Notes under the pieces: model-generated
What the model was told of the DNA's origin: nothing
What the model saw: the letters and a program-made list of their open reading frames with translations, nothing else
The model's database searches: none
DNA from: Parerythrobacter_A sp963799315
GTDB lineage: Bacteria; Pseudomonadota; Alphaproteobacteria; Sphingomonadales; Sphingomonadaceae
Direction: 5' to 3'
NCBI GenBank assembly: GCA_963799315.1
Contig: CAWCWP010000001.1
Span: forward strand, 124,001 to 188,000
Length of the DNA stretch: 64,000 nt
In this document: positions 15,277 to 25,095 of the stretch, in pieces
Position numbering within the stretch: position 1 is the first letter of the stretch
Layout: every line of letters begins with the position of its first letter
Made by a program: the position numbers and the translations under genes

Positions 15277-17015
15277 TGCCAAGTGCAATTTCCGCCAACA
15301 AGGCCGAGCTGCTCGCCATCGCGACATCCGTTGCGACGGAAAAGATGATCGACAAGTCCATCGTGATCGAAGCGATGGAAGAGGCGATCCAGAAAAGCGC
15401 GCGCAACCGCTACGGCTCGGAAAACGACATCCGCGCCAAGCTGGACCCGCAGACGGGCGACCTGTCGCTGTGGCGCGTGGTCGAGGTGGTCGAGGAAGTG
15501 GAGGACTACTTCAAGCAGGTCGATCCCGCCGCGGCCAAGAAGCTGAAAGAAGACGCGGTCGTCGGCGATTTCATCGTCGATCCGCTGCCGCCGGTCGATC
15601 TGGGCCGTATCGATGCGCAGAGCGCCAAGCAGGTGATCTTCCAGAAGGTCCGCGATGCCGAGCGCGAACGCCAGTTCGAGGAATTCAAGGACCGCGCCGA
15701 CGAGGTCATCACCGGCGTTATCAAGTCGGTGGAGTTCGGCCATGTCATCGTCAATCTGGGCCGGGCCGAAGGCGTCATCCGCCGCGACCAGCAGATCCCG
15801 CGCGAGGCAGCGCGCGTCGGCGAGCGCATCCGTGCCATCATCAGCAAGGTGGAACGCAACAATCGCGGTCCGCAGATCTTCCTCAGCCGCGCCGCGCCCG
15901 ACTTCATGCGCAAGCTGTTCGCGCAGGAAGTGCCCGAAATCTACGACGGCATCATCGAGATCAAGGCCGCCGCCCGCGACCCCGGCAGCCGCGCCAAGAT
16001 CGGCGTCATCAGCCACGACAGCAGCATCGATCCCGTCGGGGCCTGCGTCGGCATGAAGGGCAGCCGCGTTCAGGCCGTCGTGCAGGAATTGCAGGGCGAG
16101 AAGATCGACATCATCCCGTGGAGCGAGGATATCGCCACCTTCGTCGTCAACGCATTGCAGCCCGCCACGGTGGCGCGCGTGGTGCTGGACGAGGACGAGG
16201 GCCGCATCGAGGTTGTGGTGCCCGACGACCAGCTGTCGCTTGCCATCGGGCGGCGCGGCCAGAACGTGCGGCTGGCGAGCCAGCTGACCGGACACCAGAT
16301 CGACATCATGACCGAGGAAGAGGCGAGCGAGAAGCGCTCCAGAGAGTTCGCCGAACGCTCCAAGATGTTCGAGGAAGAGCTGGACGTCGACGAAACGCTG
16401 TCGCAGCTGCTGGTCGCCGAAGGGTTCACCGACCTGGAGGAAGTCGCCTATGTCGAACTGGCGGAAATCGCCGGGATCGAAGGTTTCGACGAGGAGCTGG
16501 GCGAAGAATTGCAGAGCCGCGCGCTGGAGGCGCTGGAGCGGCAGGCCGAAGTGGCACGAGGCGAACGCCGCGAGCTGGGCGTCGAGGACGATCTGGCCGA
16601 AATGCCGCATCTGACCGAACGGATGCTGGTCGTGCTGGGCAAGGCGGGCATCAAGACGCTGGACGATCTGGCCGATCTGGCGACGGACGAGCTGATCGCG
16701 AAGAAGCGCGAGGCCCCGCGCCGCCGCCAGCCTTCGCCGACCGACCTGCTGGCCGAAGGGCCGCCGATGAAGAAGCCGCCGCAGCGCGAGCAGGACAAGG
16801 GCGGCGTCCTTGGCGAATATGGCCTGACCGAAGAGCAGGGCAACGAGATCATCATGGCCGCCCGCGCGCACTGGTTCGAGGACGAGGACGCAGACGAAGC
16901 CACGGCAACAGATGCCGCGCCGAAACCAAGGAGGCCGCCGATGCGGACTCCACACAATGAGCGCCTGACGCCCGACACCTCCGACGTCATTCACCGCCGG
17001 TTCCGGCGGCGATGA
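15276..17015 (+). CDS. nusA: Transcription termination/antitermination protein NusA (3' end probably frameshifted)
   Basis: NusA binds RNA polymerase and nascent RNA through an N-terminal domain, S1 and two KH domains. 'HVIVNLGRAEGVI' (S1), 'ARDPGSRAKIGV' and 'DPVGACVGMKGSRV' (KH1), 'AIGRRGQNVRLA' (KH2) and two acidic helix-hairpin repeats are all visible. The open frame ends 'IHRRFRRR' at 17015. A more typical acidic tail, '...ETKEAADADSTQ', reads in another frame to a TGA at 16958-16960 that would overlap the ylxR ATG. A base is therefore probably missing (or two gained) near 16915. Confidence 0.92.
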   Translation: MPSAISANKAELLAIATSVATEKMIDKSIVIEAMEEAIQKSARNRYGSENDIRAKLDPQTGDLSLWRVVEVVEEVEDYFKQVDPAAAKKLKEDAVVGDFIVDPLPPVDLGRIDAQSAKQVIFQKVRDAERERQFEEFKDRADEVITGVIKSVEFGHVIVNLGRAEGVIRRDQQIPREAARVGERIRAIISKVERNNRGPQIFLSRAAPDFMRKLFAQEVPEIYDGIIEIKAAARDPGSRAKIGVISHDSSIDPVGACVGMKGSRVQAVVQELQGEKIDIIPWSEDIATFVVNALQPATVARVVLDEDEGRIEVVVPDDQLSLAIGRRGQNVRLASQLTGHQIDIMTEEEASEKRSREFAERSKMFEEELDVDETLSQLLVAEGFTDLEEVAYVELAEIAGIEGFDEELGEELQSRALEALERQAEVARGERRELGVEDDLAEMPHLTERMLVVLGKAGIKTLDDLADLATDELIAKKREAPRRRQPSPTDLLAEGPPMKKPPQREQDKGGVLGEYGLTEEQGNEIIMAARAHWFEDEDADEATATDAAPKPRRPPMRTPHNERLTPDTSDVIHRRFRRR

Positions 17016-17715
17016 TGCACGCCCAGCGCTTAAACGAAAGGCGACGCCCGAACGCCGCTGCATCCTGACCGGCGAGGTCGCCCCGCGCGATACGCTGGTC
17101 CGGCTGGCCATATCGCCGGACGGTTTTGTGCTGCCCGACCCGCTCGCAAAGGCACCCGGGCGGGGCGCGTGGATCGGCGTTTCGCGCGCCGAACTCGAAA
17201 CCGCGCTGGCGAAAGGCAAGCTGCGCGGTGGCTTGGCGCGCGCGTTCAAGGGCGCGAAGCTGACCGTGCCGGACGATTTGCCCGACCTCGTCGAAGCGGG
17301 TTTGAAGAAGGCGGTACTGGACCGGCTGGGTCTGGCCCTGCGCGGCGGGGCGCTGGTGGTCGGGTCCGACCGGATTGCCGAACACGCCCGCAGCGGGCGG
17401 CTGGCCATGCTGCTGCACGCCGCCGATGCGCGCGAGGATGGCTGCCGCAAGCTGGACCAGGCGTGGCGCGTGGGGCGCGACGATGAGGGCAGCGGCGCGC
17501 GCGGTGTGCGCTTGCCACTGGACCGCACGGCGCTGTCTGTGGCATTGGGACGCGAGAACGTTGTCCATCTGGGTGTTGCCGGTGGTGTAGCTGGCGCAGC
17601 CCTTGCCGTATTGCTGGCACGCCTTGTGCATTATCGCGGAGCCGATCCCGACCTGCCGCCCGCCGAGCCTCCGCCCGATGGTCAGGCGGCGCAGGACGAA
17701 GGCGCTGCTGCATAG
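16957..17715 (+). CDS. YlxR (DUF448) RNA-binding protein with L7Ae-like domain, 5' end frameshifted
   Basis: The frame carrying 'ERRCILTGEVAPRDTLVRLA' (DUF448/YlxR) and then 'LGLALRGGALVVGSDRIAEHARSGRLA' (L7Ae-like RNA-binding domain) is open from about 16969 to TAG/TGA at 17713-17715 but has no start codon before GTG 17128, which lies inside the YlxR domain. The natural start is probably ATG 16957, overlapping the likely nusA stop, with one or two indels just after it. The position between nusA and infB is canonical. The function is nucleic-acid binding, poorly defined. Confidence 0.78.
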
Positions 17716-17791
17716 ACCGAATGAGACAATATCCTGGCGCGGCTTTCGACTGCGCGGGAACACAAGACCGATTGAAGGACGACTGAGCGTA

Positions 17792-20376
17792 ATGAGCGAC
17801 GAAGACAACAAGCCGACCCGCACCCGCAAGCCGCTGGGCCTGAAGCGTTCGGGCGACGCCGGCGAGGTCAAGCAGACCTTCAGCCACGGCCGCACCAACA
17901 ATGTCGCGGTCGAGGTGAAGCGTCGGCGCAAGCTGGTGAAGCCGGGCGAAACGCCGCCGCCCCCGCCGCCTGCTGCACCCGCGCCGCCGCCCCCTCCGCC
18001 ACCTGCCCCCGCACCGGCGCCGACACCGGCCCCCGCTGCGCGCAAGGCACCCGATGCCGAAACGCCGCAGGAAAAGGTCGCGCGCATGCAGCGCGAGGCG
18101 GAAGAAGATCGCCTGCGTCTGGCACAGGCAGCGAGCAAGCGCGAAACCGTCGAGGCCGCGCAGTCCGCCGATAACGAGAAGAAGCGCGCCGAAGACAAGG
18201 TCAAGGCCGACGCTGCCGCCGCGAAAAAGGCTGCCGCCGATGCGAAGGCCGCCGCCGAAGCCGCCAAGGCCGCGCCCGCCGAACCCGCTGCGGAAACGGA
18301 AGCAGAAAAGACCGCCGACGCCGATGCGGCTGCGCCGACCTCGGAAGCAACGTCCGAAAAGGCTGCCTCGGCGACGCCCGCCACACCGGCACCGCGCCGG
18401 TTCACGCCCATCGCGCGCCCCGAAATCAAGCGCCCGAAGAAGAAAAAGGAAGACGAGAGCCAGGACCGAACGCCCGGACAAGCGGCGCGGCGGCAAGCTG
18501 ACCGTGACCAAGGCGCTGAACGAGGACGAAGGCCGCCGTGCGCGCAGCCTTGCCGCGTTGAAGCGCGCGCGCGAGAAAGAACGCCGGATGCATGGCGGCG
18601 GCGAGAAGAAGCCGCGCGAGAAGCAGGTGCGCGACGTGGTCGTGCCCGAAGCAATCACCATCCAGGAACTGGCCAACCGCATGGCGGAAAAGGGCGCGGA
18701 ACTGGTCAAATCGCTGTTCAACATGGGCATGATGGTGACGGTCAACCAGACCATCGATGCCGACACCGCCGAGCTGCTGGTCGAGGAATTCGGCCACAAC
18801 GCTGAAGCGCGTGTCCGAAGCCGATGTCGACATCCCCGCCGTGGTGGACGAGGATCCCGAAGACACGCTGCGCCCGCGTCCGCCGGTGGTCACCATCATG
18901 GGCCATGTCGATCACGGCAAGACCAGCCTGCTCGATGCATTGCGCGGAGCCAATGTCACCAAGGGCGAGGCCGGTGGCATCACCCAGCATATCGGCAGCT
19001 ATCAGGTGAAGACCAAGGGCGGCGAGACGATCACCTTCCTCGACACGCCGGGCCATTCCGCGTTCAGCGAAATGCGCCAGCGCGGTGCCAATGTCACCGA
19101 TATCGTGGTGCTGGTGGTGGCCGCCGACGATGGCATCATGCCGCAGACGATCGAGGCGATCAAACACACGCAGGCCGCAGGCGTGCCGATGATCGTGGCG
19201 ATCAACAAGATGGACAAGCCCGAAGCCAATCCGCAGAAAATCCGCGAACGGCTGCTGGAACACGAAGTCATCGTGGAAGCGATGTCGGGCGAGGTGCAGG
19301 ACGTCGAAATCTCGGCCCTGAAGAAGACCGGACTGGACGACTTGCTAGAACAGATCACGCTGCAGGCCGAATTGCTGGAGCTGAAGGCACGGCCCGACCG
19401 CCATGCCGAAGCGACGGTGATCGAGGCACAGCTGGACAAGGGCCGTGGCCCCGTCGCCACCGTGCTCATCACGCGCGGCACGCTGAAGCGGGGCGACACC
19501 TTCGTGGTCGGCACGCAAAGCGGCAAGGTCCGCGCGGTCGTCAACGACGCGGGCAAGCAGATCAAGGAAGCCGGGCCGTCCATGCCGGTCGAGGTCCTGG
19601 GCCTCGGCGGCGTGCCGATGGCGGGCGACCAGCTGAGCGTGGTCGACAACGAACAGCGCGCACGCGAAGTGGCGCAGTATCGTCAGGAAAAGGCGACCGA
19701 GCAACGCACCGCACTGGCCCCGACCAGCTTCGACACGATGTTCAACAACCTGCAATCCGAAGTCATCGAATTCCCGGTGCTGGTGAAGGCGGATGTGCAG
19801 GGCAGCGTGGAGGCGATCAACAGCGCGCTGCACGGTCTGTCGAACGACGACATCAAGGTCCGCGTGCTGCACGCGGGCGTGGGTGCCATCACGGAAAGCG
19901 ACGTGACGCTGGCGGCGGCATCCAAGGCGCCCATCATCGGCTTCAACGTCCGCCCCAATCCCAAGGCGCGCGACCTGGTCAAGCGCGATGGCGTGCGGAT
20001 GATGTATTACGATGTGATCTACAACCTGACCGACGACATCACCAAGGAGATGATCGGCGAACTCGGCCCCGAAAAGGTGGAAACCGTGGTCGGCCGCGCG
20101 CAGATCAAGGAAGTCTTCAAGTCCGGCAAGAAGGACAAGGCCGCCGGTCTGCTGGTGGAGGAAGGCGTCATCCGCAAGGGTCTGCACGCCCGCCTCACCC
20201 GCGACGATGTCATCGTGTCGGCGACCACCATCGCTTCGCTGCGGCGGTTCAAGGACGACGTGGACGAAGTGCGCGCCGGACTGGAATGCGGCGTGGTGCT
20301 GGAAGACACCAACGACATCGCGGCAGGCGACCAGCTGGAGGTCTACGAGGTCAGCGAGCGCGAGCGGACTTTGTAA
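17792..20376 (+). CDS. infB: Translation initiation factor IF-2 (two frameshifts)
   Basis: IF-2 is the GTPase that positions initiator tRNA on the ribosome. The start 'MSDEDNKPTRTRKPLGLKR' is followed by a Pro/Ala-rich linker and charged repeats. The IF2 N-terminal domain 'KLTVTKALN...IQELANRM' reads in a second frame from about 18465, and the G domain from about 18808 in a third. GTPase motifs 'GHVDHGKT', 'DTPGH' and 'NKMD' are intact, as is the C-terminal half. Each shift is equivalent to one extra base; in the second, an extra A in CCACAACGCTG explains it. As infB is essential, sequence error is the likely cause. Confidence 0.93.
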
Positions 20377-20382
20377 AGTATG

Positions 20383-20468
20383 GCTCCTGACCCGGTCGGC
20401 GGGGGCATTCGGCAAAGGATGTTTGGCGGGTTCGAGTCCCGCCCGTGGGGTCGCCCCGCACTGGAGCA
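20383..20468 (+). other. GC-rich structured gap with a tRNA T-arm-like hairpin
   Basis: After infB, bases 20425-20443 form GGCGGG-TTCGAGT-CCCGCC, the shape of a tRNA T-arm. No matching acceptor, D or anticodon arm and no CCA were found, so this is not an intact tRNA. GCTCC (20387-20391) and GGAGC (20463-20467) could pair around it. It may be a remnant or an attachment-site scar next to the toxin-antitoxin insertion, or chance. Confidence 0.25.
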
Positions 20469-20470
20469 GT

Positions 20471-20518
20471 TACGAATTTCGTATTGATCTTGTAAGAATT
20501 CCGTAAGGCCCTTATAGA
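20471..20518 (+). promoter_or_regulatory. Toxin-antitoxin promoter with two operator-like palindromes
   Basis: A TTGTAA box (20490-20495) and a TATAGA box (20513-20518) are 17 bp apart, a good sigma-70 spacing. TACGAATTTCGTA (20471-20483) is a perfect palindrome, and TAAGAATTCCGTA (20493-20505) is a second copy with 11 of 13 bases the same, 22 bp away. The second overlaps the -35 box, as expected for autorepression by the Xre antitoxin. The toxin GTG begins about 8 bases after the -10 box, so the mRNA may be leaderless. Confidence 0.6.
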
Positions 20519-20525
20519 ATTTGCA

Positions 20526-20777
20526 GTGAAGATTGTTATCTCCAAAAGTGCGGGTCGCGCATTGGCACGATCGAATAAGCGTAAGGTGATAACCGAAAAG
20601 ATCGCGACGCTTGCTTCTGATTCCGGCGCACTGTCGGCGAACATCGTCAAACTGAAGAACCGGGAAGAGTATCGATTGCGGGTCCAGAATTGGCGTGTAA
20701 TTTTCCGGATTGGCGACGACACTCTGTTTGTCGATGAAATCGAACCACGTGGTTCAGCATATGAGGATCGCTCATGA
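20526..20777 (+). CDS. RelE/ParE-superfamily toxin
   Basis: An 83-residue, basic, RelE-fold protein ('LKNREEYRLRVQNWRVIFRI...LFVDEIEPRGSAY'). RelE relatives cleave mRNA on ribosomes and ParE relatives poison gyrase; which applies is not known. The gene starts at GTG 20526 and its stop overlaps the antitoxin ATG (ATGA), giving toxin-first order. Its base composition is visibly lower in GC than infB and rbfA on either side, suggesting transfer. Confidence 0.85.
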   Translation: MKIVISKSAGRALARSNKRKVITEKIATLASDSGALSANIVKLKNREEYRLRVQNWRVIFRIGDDTLFVDEIEPRGSAYEDRS

Positions 20778-21148
20778 CTGTTCAGATCGTTGAAATTGCG
20801 GGGCAAAAGATGGCGATTTTGCCAGCCGCAGATTATGAAAAACTGTCTGAACTTGCGGAGGAGCAAGCGGACGCGATCGCTGCCGAACGTGCTGCGCAAC
20901 GCAGGTTGGCAGGCGAGGAATACGTGCCGTTCGAACTGGTTCAGGCGATTATGGCGGGCGAAAGCCCGTTGAAAACATGGCGCGAATATCGCGGCATGTC
21001 GCAGCGGGAACTGGCTGATAAAACAGGTTGCCGTTTGCCAACAATCTCGGAAATCGAAAACGGCAAGGCCCAAGGCAAACCAAAACTCTGGCGCGCGCTG
21101 GCGACCGGGTTGAATGTCGATATCGACGATATTATTCCGCTCGACTGA
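20774..21148 (+). CDS. Xre-family antitoxin
   Basis: A 124-residue antitoxin with an N-terminal toxin-binding region and a C-terminal HTH_3 domain: 'LKTWREYRGMSQRELADKTG' and 'LPTISEIENGKAQGKP'. It probably neutralises the RelE/ParE-type toxin encoded just upstream and represses the pair through the palindromes at 20471-20505. Its TGA shares one base with the rbfA start, so translation runs on into the housekeeping gene. Confidence 0.88.
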   Translation: MTVQIVEIAGQKMAILPAADYEKLSELAEEQADAIAAERAAQRRLAGEEYVPFELVQAIMAGESPLKTWREYRGMSQRELADKTGCRLPTISEIENGKAQGKPKLWRALATGLNVDIDDIIPLD

Positions 21149-21549
21149 TGCCCCGCCAGCAATTTACCGCAGAACAGCATTCGGTCCGCGTCCTCAAGGT
21201 CGGGGAGCGGGTGCGGCATATTCTGTCGGAGCTGCTGACGCGGCAGGATGTGCATGATCCCATCGTGTCGGCGGCAAATATCGCTGTGACGGAGGTGCGC
21301 ATGACGCCGGACCTGCGCAATGCGACCGTCTATGTGAAGCCGCTGCTGGGCAAGGGCGAGGCGGAAATCGTCACCGCGCTGCGCCAGAACACCGCCTATC
21401 TGCAACGCGAGGTGGCGAAGCGGCTGGGCCTGAAATCCGCACCGAAGCTGAAGTTCAAGCCGGACGAGAGCTTCGAGGAAGCGGACCGCATCGAGCGGCT
21501 GCTGAACGACCCGAAGGTGGCGCGCGACCTGGAACCGGACGACGATTGA
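21148..21549 (+). CDS. rbfA: 30S ribosome-binding factor A
   Basis: A 133-residue KH-fold factor for late 30S maturation and cold adaptation. 'RVGEVRHILSELL'-like N-terminus (here 'RVRHILSELLTRQDVHDP'), 'VTEVRMTPDLRNATVYV' and 'LKFKPDESFEEADRIERLL' are typical. The ATG overlaps the antitoxin stop by one base. The gene would normally follow infB directly; here a toxin-antitoxin pair lies between. Confidence 0.95.
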   Translation: MPRQQFTAEQHSVRVLKVGERVRHILSELLTRQDVHDPIVSAANIAVTEVRMTPDLRNATVYVKPLLGKGEAEIVTALRQNTAYLQREVAKRLGLKSAPKLKFKPDESFEEADRIERLLNDPKVARDLEPDDD

Positions 21550-21580
21550 ACCGCCGCCCGGTGCCACCACCGTACCGCCG

Positions 21581-23252
21581 CTATCGCAGCGTTGTCGGCA
21601 ACGTGTAGCCTACCGGTGCGTCGGGGCCGAGCGGGATGCCGAGATAGAACCACGCAACAATCAGCGCGACGCCCGAAATCATCAGCCAGATCGAATAGGG
21701 CAGCATCATCGCGGTCAGGCTGCCGATGCCGAAATCCTTCTGCCAGCGTTGCGCAAACACCAGGATCAGCGGAAAATAGACCATCAGCGGGGTGATGATG
21801 TTGGTCGCGCTGTCGCCGACGCGATAGGCGGCGGTTGCGCCTTCGGGGCTGATGCCGAGCAGCATCAGCATCGGCACCAGGATCGGCGCGAGCAAGGCCC
21901 ATTTGGCGCTGGCCGACCCGACGAACAGGTTCAGCAGCCCGGCGAAGATGACCATCAGCCCCAGCACCAAGGGCAGTGGCAGCCCGGTGGACTGGATCCC
22001 CGCTGCACCGTGTACCGCAGAAATCAGGCCGAGATTGGACCAGTTGAACATTTCCACAAAATGCGCGGCGGCAAAGGCGAGGACGAGGTAATAGCCCATG
22101 TCCTTCATGGATTCCGCCATCATGTTCACCAGATCGCGGTGGTTCTCGATGGTGCCCGCCGCCTTGCCATAGGCCCACCCGGCAAGCAGGAAGAGCAGGA
22201 AGAACCCGCCCACCAGCGACTGATATAGCGGGCGCAGTTCGGTGTGGATCGAACAGTCGGTCACGCCCACGCAGGCGGCTTCGTCCACCAGCGGGGTGCC
22301 GGGGCCGAATACCATCAGCAGCCACAGCGCGACGACGCCCAGAACCGCCAGTCCGGCCCAGCGCAATCCCTTGGCAGCCTGTTCGCCGGTATGCCCTTTC
22401 GGGTCGGGGCTTAGCCCATCGCCGGAAGCGCCCGCACCAGCGGCGATGTTGGCGGACGCACCGCCGGTCCATGCCCCAAGGCGCGGTTCGATGATCCTGT
22501 CGGTGACGAACCAGATGATCGGCAGATAGAGAAACGTCATCACGAAGATGAAATACCAGTTGCCCGCAATGTTCGATGTCCATGCGGGATCGAGCATACT
22601 TGCGCCCACCGCTTCCTCGGTGATGCCGAACAGCAGCGCGTCGAGCTGGCCCGGCGAAATATTGGCCGAGAACCCGCCCGATACGCCTGCAAAGGCTGCG
22701 GCAATCCCGGCCAGCGGGTGGCGTCCGGCGGCGGCGAACAGGATACCTGCCAGCGGAATCAGCACGACATAGCCTGCGTCCGCCGCGTGGTTGCCGATCA
22801 TCGCGACCAGCGCGACCACTGGAGTCAGCAGCGCGGTCGGCGCGCTTTTCACCGCTTTCGACATGCCGGCGGCGAAGAAGCCCGGACCGCTCCGCCACGC
22901 CCGCACCCAGCATGACCACGAGAACGTAGCCGAGCGGGTGGAAATGCGTGAATGTGGTCGGCATTTCGACCCACAGGCGTTGGATGTTCTCCGCCGACAA
23001 CAGGCTGATCGCCCGTATGATTTCCGGCTGGTCGGTGGCCTCGTCCATCGCGGTCGGGTGGACAGCCGAAACGCCAAGCAGCGCGCAGAGAACCGAGATC
23101 GCGATCAGCGCGAGGATGAGATAGAAGAACAGGAAGACCGGGTCGGGCAGGCGATTGCCGGTGCGTTCGATCCACGCAAGCACACCGCGCTGTGGCGTTT
23201 CCGCGTCTACATCTGTCGCGTCGGCCGATGCGCCTGTCTGTCCCGTCGCCAT
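21581..23252 (-). CDS. AbgT-family transporter (frameshifted)
   Basis: A roughly 557-residue membrane transporter of the AbgT family (p-aminobenzoyl-glutamate uptake or sulfonamide efflux). The N-terminus 'MATGQTGASADATDV...WIERTGNRLPDPVFLFF' reads from 23252 and shifts frame near 22885 (an extra C after 'GVAERSG'). The rest, with 'VGDSATNIITPLMVYFPL', 'FGITEEA' and 'GSASAKWALLAPILVPM', reads to 21581. Several membrane helices are evident. It is convergent with rbfA and belongs to the block that separates rbfA from truB. Confidence 0.88.
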
Positions 23253-23374
23253 GATATGTGTCCCCCATGTCCTTTGCTGGCATCTAGCATCGCGTCGCAT
23301 GGCTGTCGCCACTCTGAATAGGCTTTTCACCGCTGGCCGTAGCGTTCGCTAGCTGCGCATCCTATATCGCACCC

Positions 23375-24064
23375 GTGATCGAGAACCTCCTCCTTGCCGC
23401 CATCGTCATCCCGTGCCTGGTGGTGGCTATCGTGTTCCACGAGGTCGCGCATGGCTGGGTCGCGCTGGCGCTGGGTGATCCCACGGCGCGCGAGCGCAAC
23501 CGGCTCAGCTTCAATCCGGTGCGCCATGTCGACCCTATCGGTACGCTGGTGGTGCCGGGCGCGCTGTGGCTGTTCGGCGGACCGATCTTCGGGTGGGCGA
23601 AACCGGTGCCGGTGCTGGCCCATCGCCTGCGCAATCCGCGCTACGGCATGATGGCGGTCGCGGCGGCGGGTCCGGCGATGAACTTCGTGCTGGCGCTGTT
23701 CGGCACGGTGGTGCTGGGGCTGCTGCTGGCGTTCGTGTTTCCGGCGCAGATGGCGGAGCCTGGCGTGGTGGTGCAGGCGCTGTTCTGGTTCATCCTGATC
23801 AACCTGTTCCTCGCAATCTTCAACCTGCTGCCGATCCCGCCCTTCGATGGCGGGCATATCGTGCAGGGCCTGCTGCCGCGTTCGCTGGAAGTGCATTGGG
23901 CGAAGATCCAGCAATTCGGTATTCTCGTGCTGGTGGTCCTTATCGCGGCGAGCTGGGCGTTTCCGCAATGGAATATTATCGGGCGGACTATCGGGCCGCC
24001 GGTGGATTGGGCGATGGGCTGGTATCTCGGTGTCGCGCAGGACGTGGCGCAAACCTTCAGCTAA
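23375..24064 (+). CDS. Site-2 protease family (M50B) membrane metalloprotease
   Basis: A 229-residue intramembrane zinc protease. The active-site 'HEVAHG' is at residues 22-27, with a second metal-ligand motif 'PPFDGGH' (Asp158), in a protein of about five or six membrane helices. This is the short form without PDZ domains, so its substrate is unknown. The start is GTG 23375. It is convergent with galK, overlapping by four bases. Confidence 0.9.
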   Translation: MIENLLLAAIVIPCLVVAIVFHEVAHGWVALALGDPTARERNRLSFNPVRHVDPIGTLVVPGALWLFGGPIFGWAKPVPVLAHRLRNPRYGMMAVAAAGPAMNFVLALFGTVVLGLLLAFVFPAQMAEPGVVVQALFWFILINLFLAIFNLLPIPPFDGGHIVQGLLPRSLEVHWAKIQQFGILVLVVLIAASWAFPQWNIIGRTIGPPVDWAMGWYLGVAQDVAQTFS

Positions 24065-25095
24065 GGCGCGATTGCGGCGACGAAGCGCGCGTCCGGGTGG
24101 CGGGCCAGCAGTGCCCTTTGCCAGTGTTCGCGCCAGCGCCGCTCCACCAGCGCCACGATGCACCCGCCGAACCCGCCACCGGTCAGCCGCGCGCCTGACG
24201 CTCCAAGAGTACACGCATCGGCGACCAGCGCGTCGATTGCGGGCAGCGATATCTCGAACAGGTCGCGCATCGAGACGTGGCTTTGCACCATCAGCGCACC
24301 AAGTTCCCGCGCATCGCCCGCTTCGATGGCGGTGACCGCCGACAGGACACGCGCCTGTTCGGTGGCGCAATGCCGGGCGCGGCGGCGATGGACGGGATCG
24401 GCCAGCCGCGCGATATCGGCAGGGTCGGCGTGGCACAGGCCGGTGCCGCCCAAGGCGTTCTGCGCCGCTGCGCATTCGGTCCGGCGCTCTGCATAGCGGC
24501 CATCGGCCAGCCGCCGCGAGACGCCGGAATGGAGGACGACAATGTCGTGGTCCGGCACGAGTTGGATCGTGCGATAGTCGAGTGTCGCCGTGTCGAGGAG
24601 CAGCGCCTGGCCGGGTTCGGCAAGCGCCACCGCCATCTGGTCCATGATACCGCAGGGAACGCCCAGAAAGTCGTTCTCGACCTCGCGTGCGGCGCGCGCG
24701 ATGGCGATGTCGGACAAGTCCGAGCCTGCGCACATTTTCGCTGCTTTCAGCACCGCGACGATCAGCGCGGCGGAGGAGGACAGGCCGGCACCGGGCGGGA
24801 TGGTGGAGGCGATCGCTATATCCGCGCCGCCGGAAAGCAGCCCCAGCGCGACCGCCTGTCGCACCGCGCCAAGCGCCGTGTCCGACCAGTCGCCCGTCGC
24901 GCTATCGGTCAACCGCCGGTTTGCGCGTTCTGCAAAGGCATCGGACGTGACCATGACGCGGTCGTCGGAGCGCGGCGTGAGGGTCATGTCGATCCCGACC
25001 GACAATGCGGCAGGCAGGACATGCCCGCCATTATAATCGAGATGTTCGCCGATCAGGTTGACGCGACCCGGCACACGCACCTTCACCGTACTCAC
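24061..25095 (-). CDS. galK: Galactokinase
   Basis: A 344-residue GHMP kinase that phosphorylates galactose at C-1. 'GRVNLIGEHLDYNGGHVLP' is the galactose-binding signature, 'PPGAGLSSSAALIVA' the ATP loop and 'GGGFGGCIVAL' the third GHMP motif. The GTG at 25095 overlaps the galT stop (GTGA). A continuous 716-codon frame joining part of galT to galK is an artefact of the galT frameshift. Confidence 0.95.
   Translation of the reverse strand: MSTVKVRVPGRVNLIGEHLDYNGGHVLPAALSVGIDMTLTPRSDDRVMVTSDAFAERANRRLTDSATGDWSDTALGAVRQAVALGLLSGGADIAIASTIPPGAGLSSSAALIVAVLKAAKMCAGSDLSDIAIARAAREVENDFLGVPCGIMDQMAVALAEPGQALLLDTATLDYRTIQLVPDHDIVVLHSGVSRRLADGRYAERRTECAAAQNALGGTGLCHADPADIARLADPVHRRRARHCATEQARVLSAVTAIEAGDARELGALMVQSHVSMRDLFEISLPAIDALVADACTLGASGARLTGGGFGGCIVALVERRWREHWQRALLARHPDARFVAAIAP

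Noticed and set aside
15168..17528. A 786-codon minus-strand ORF opposite nusA and ylxR.
   Set aside because: It is the antisense shadow of GC-rich genes, with low-complexity Ser/Arg and Asp/Leu composition and no recognisable domain; the plus strand carries clear NusA.
20383..20468. A tRNA gene was considered because of the T-arm-like hairpin.
   Set aside because: Acceptor, D and anticodon stems and the CCA end could not be found; it is kept only as a low-confidence structured region.
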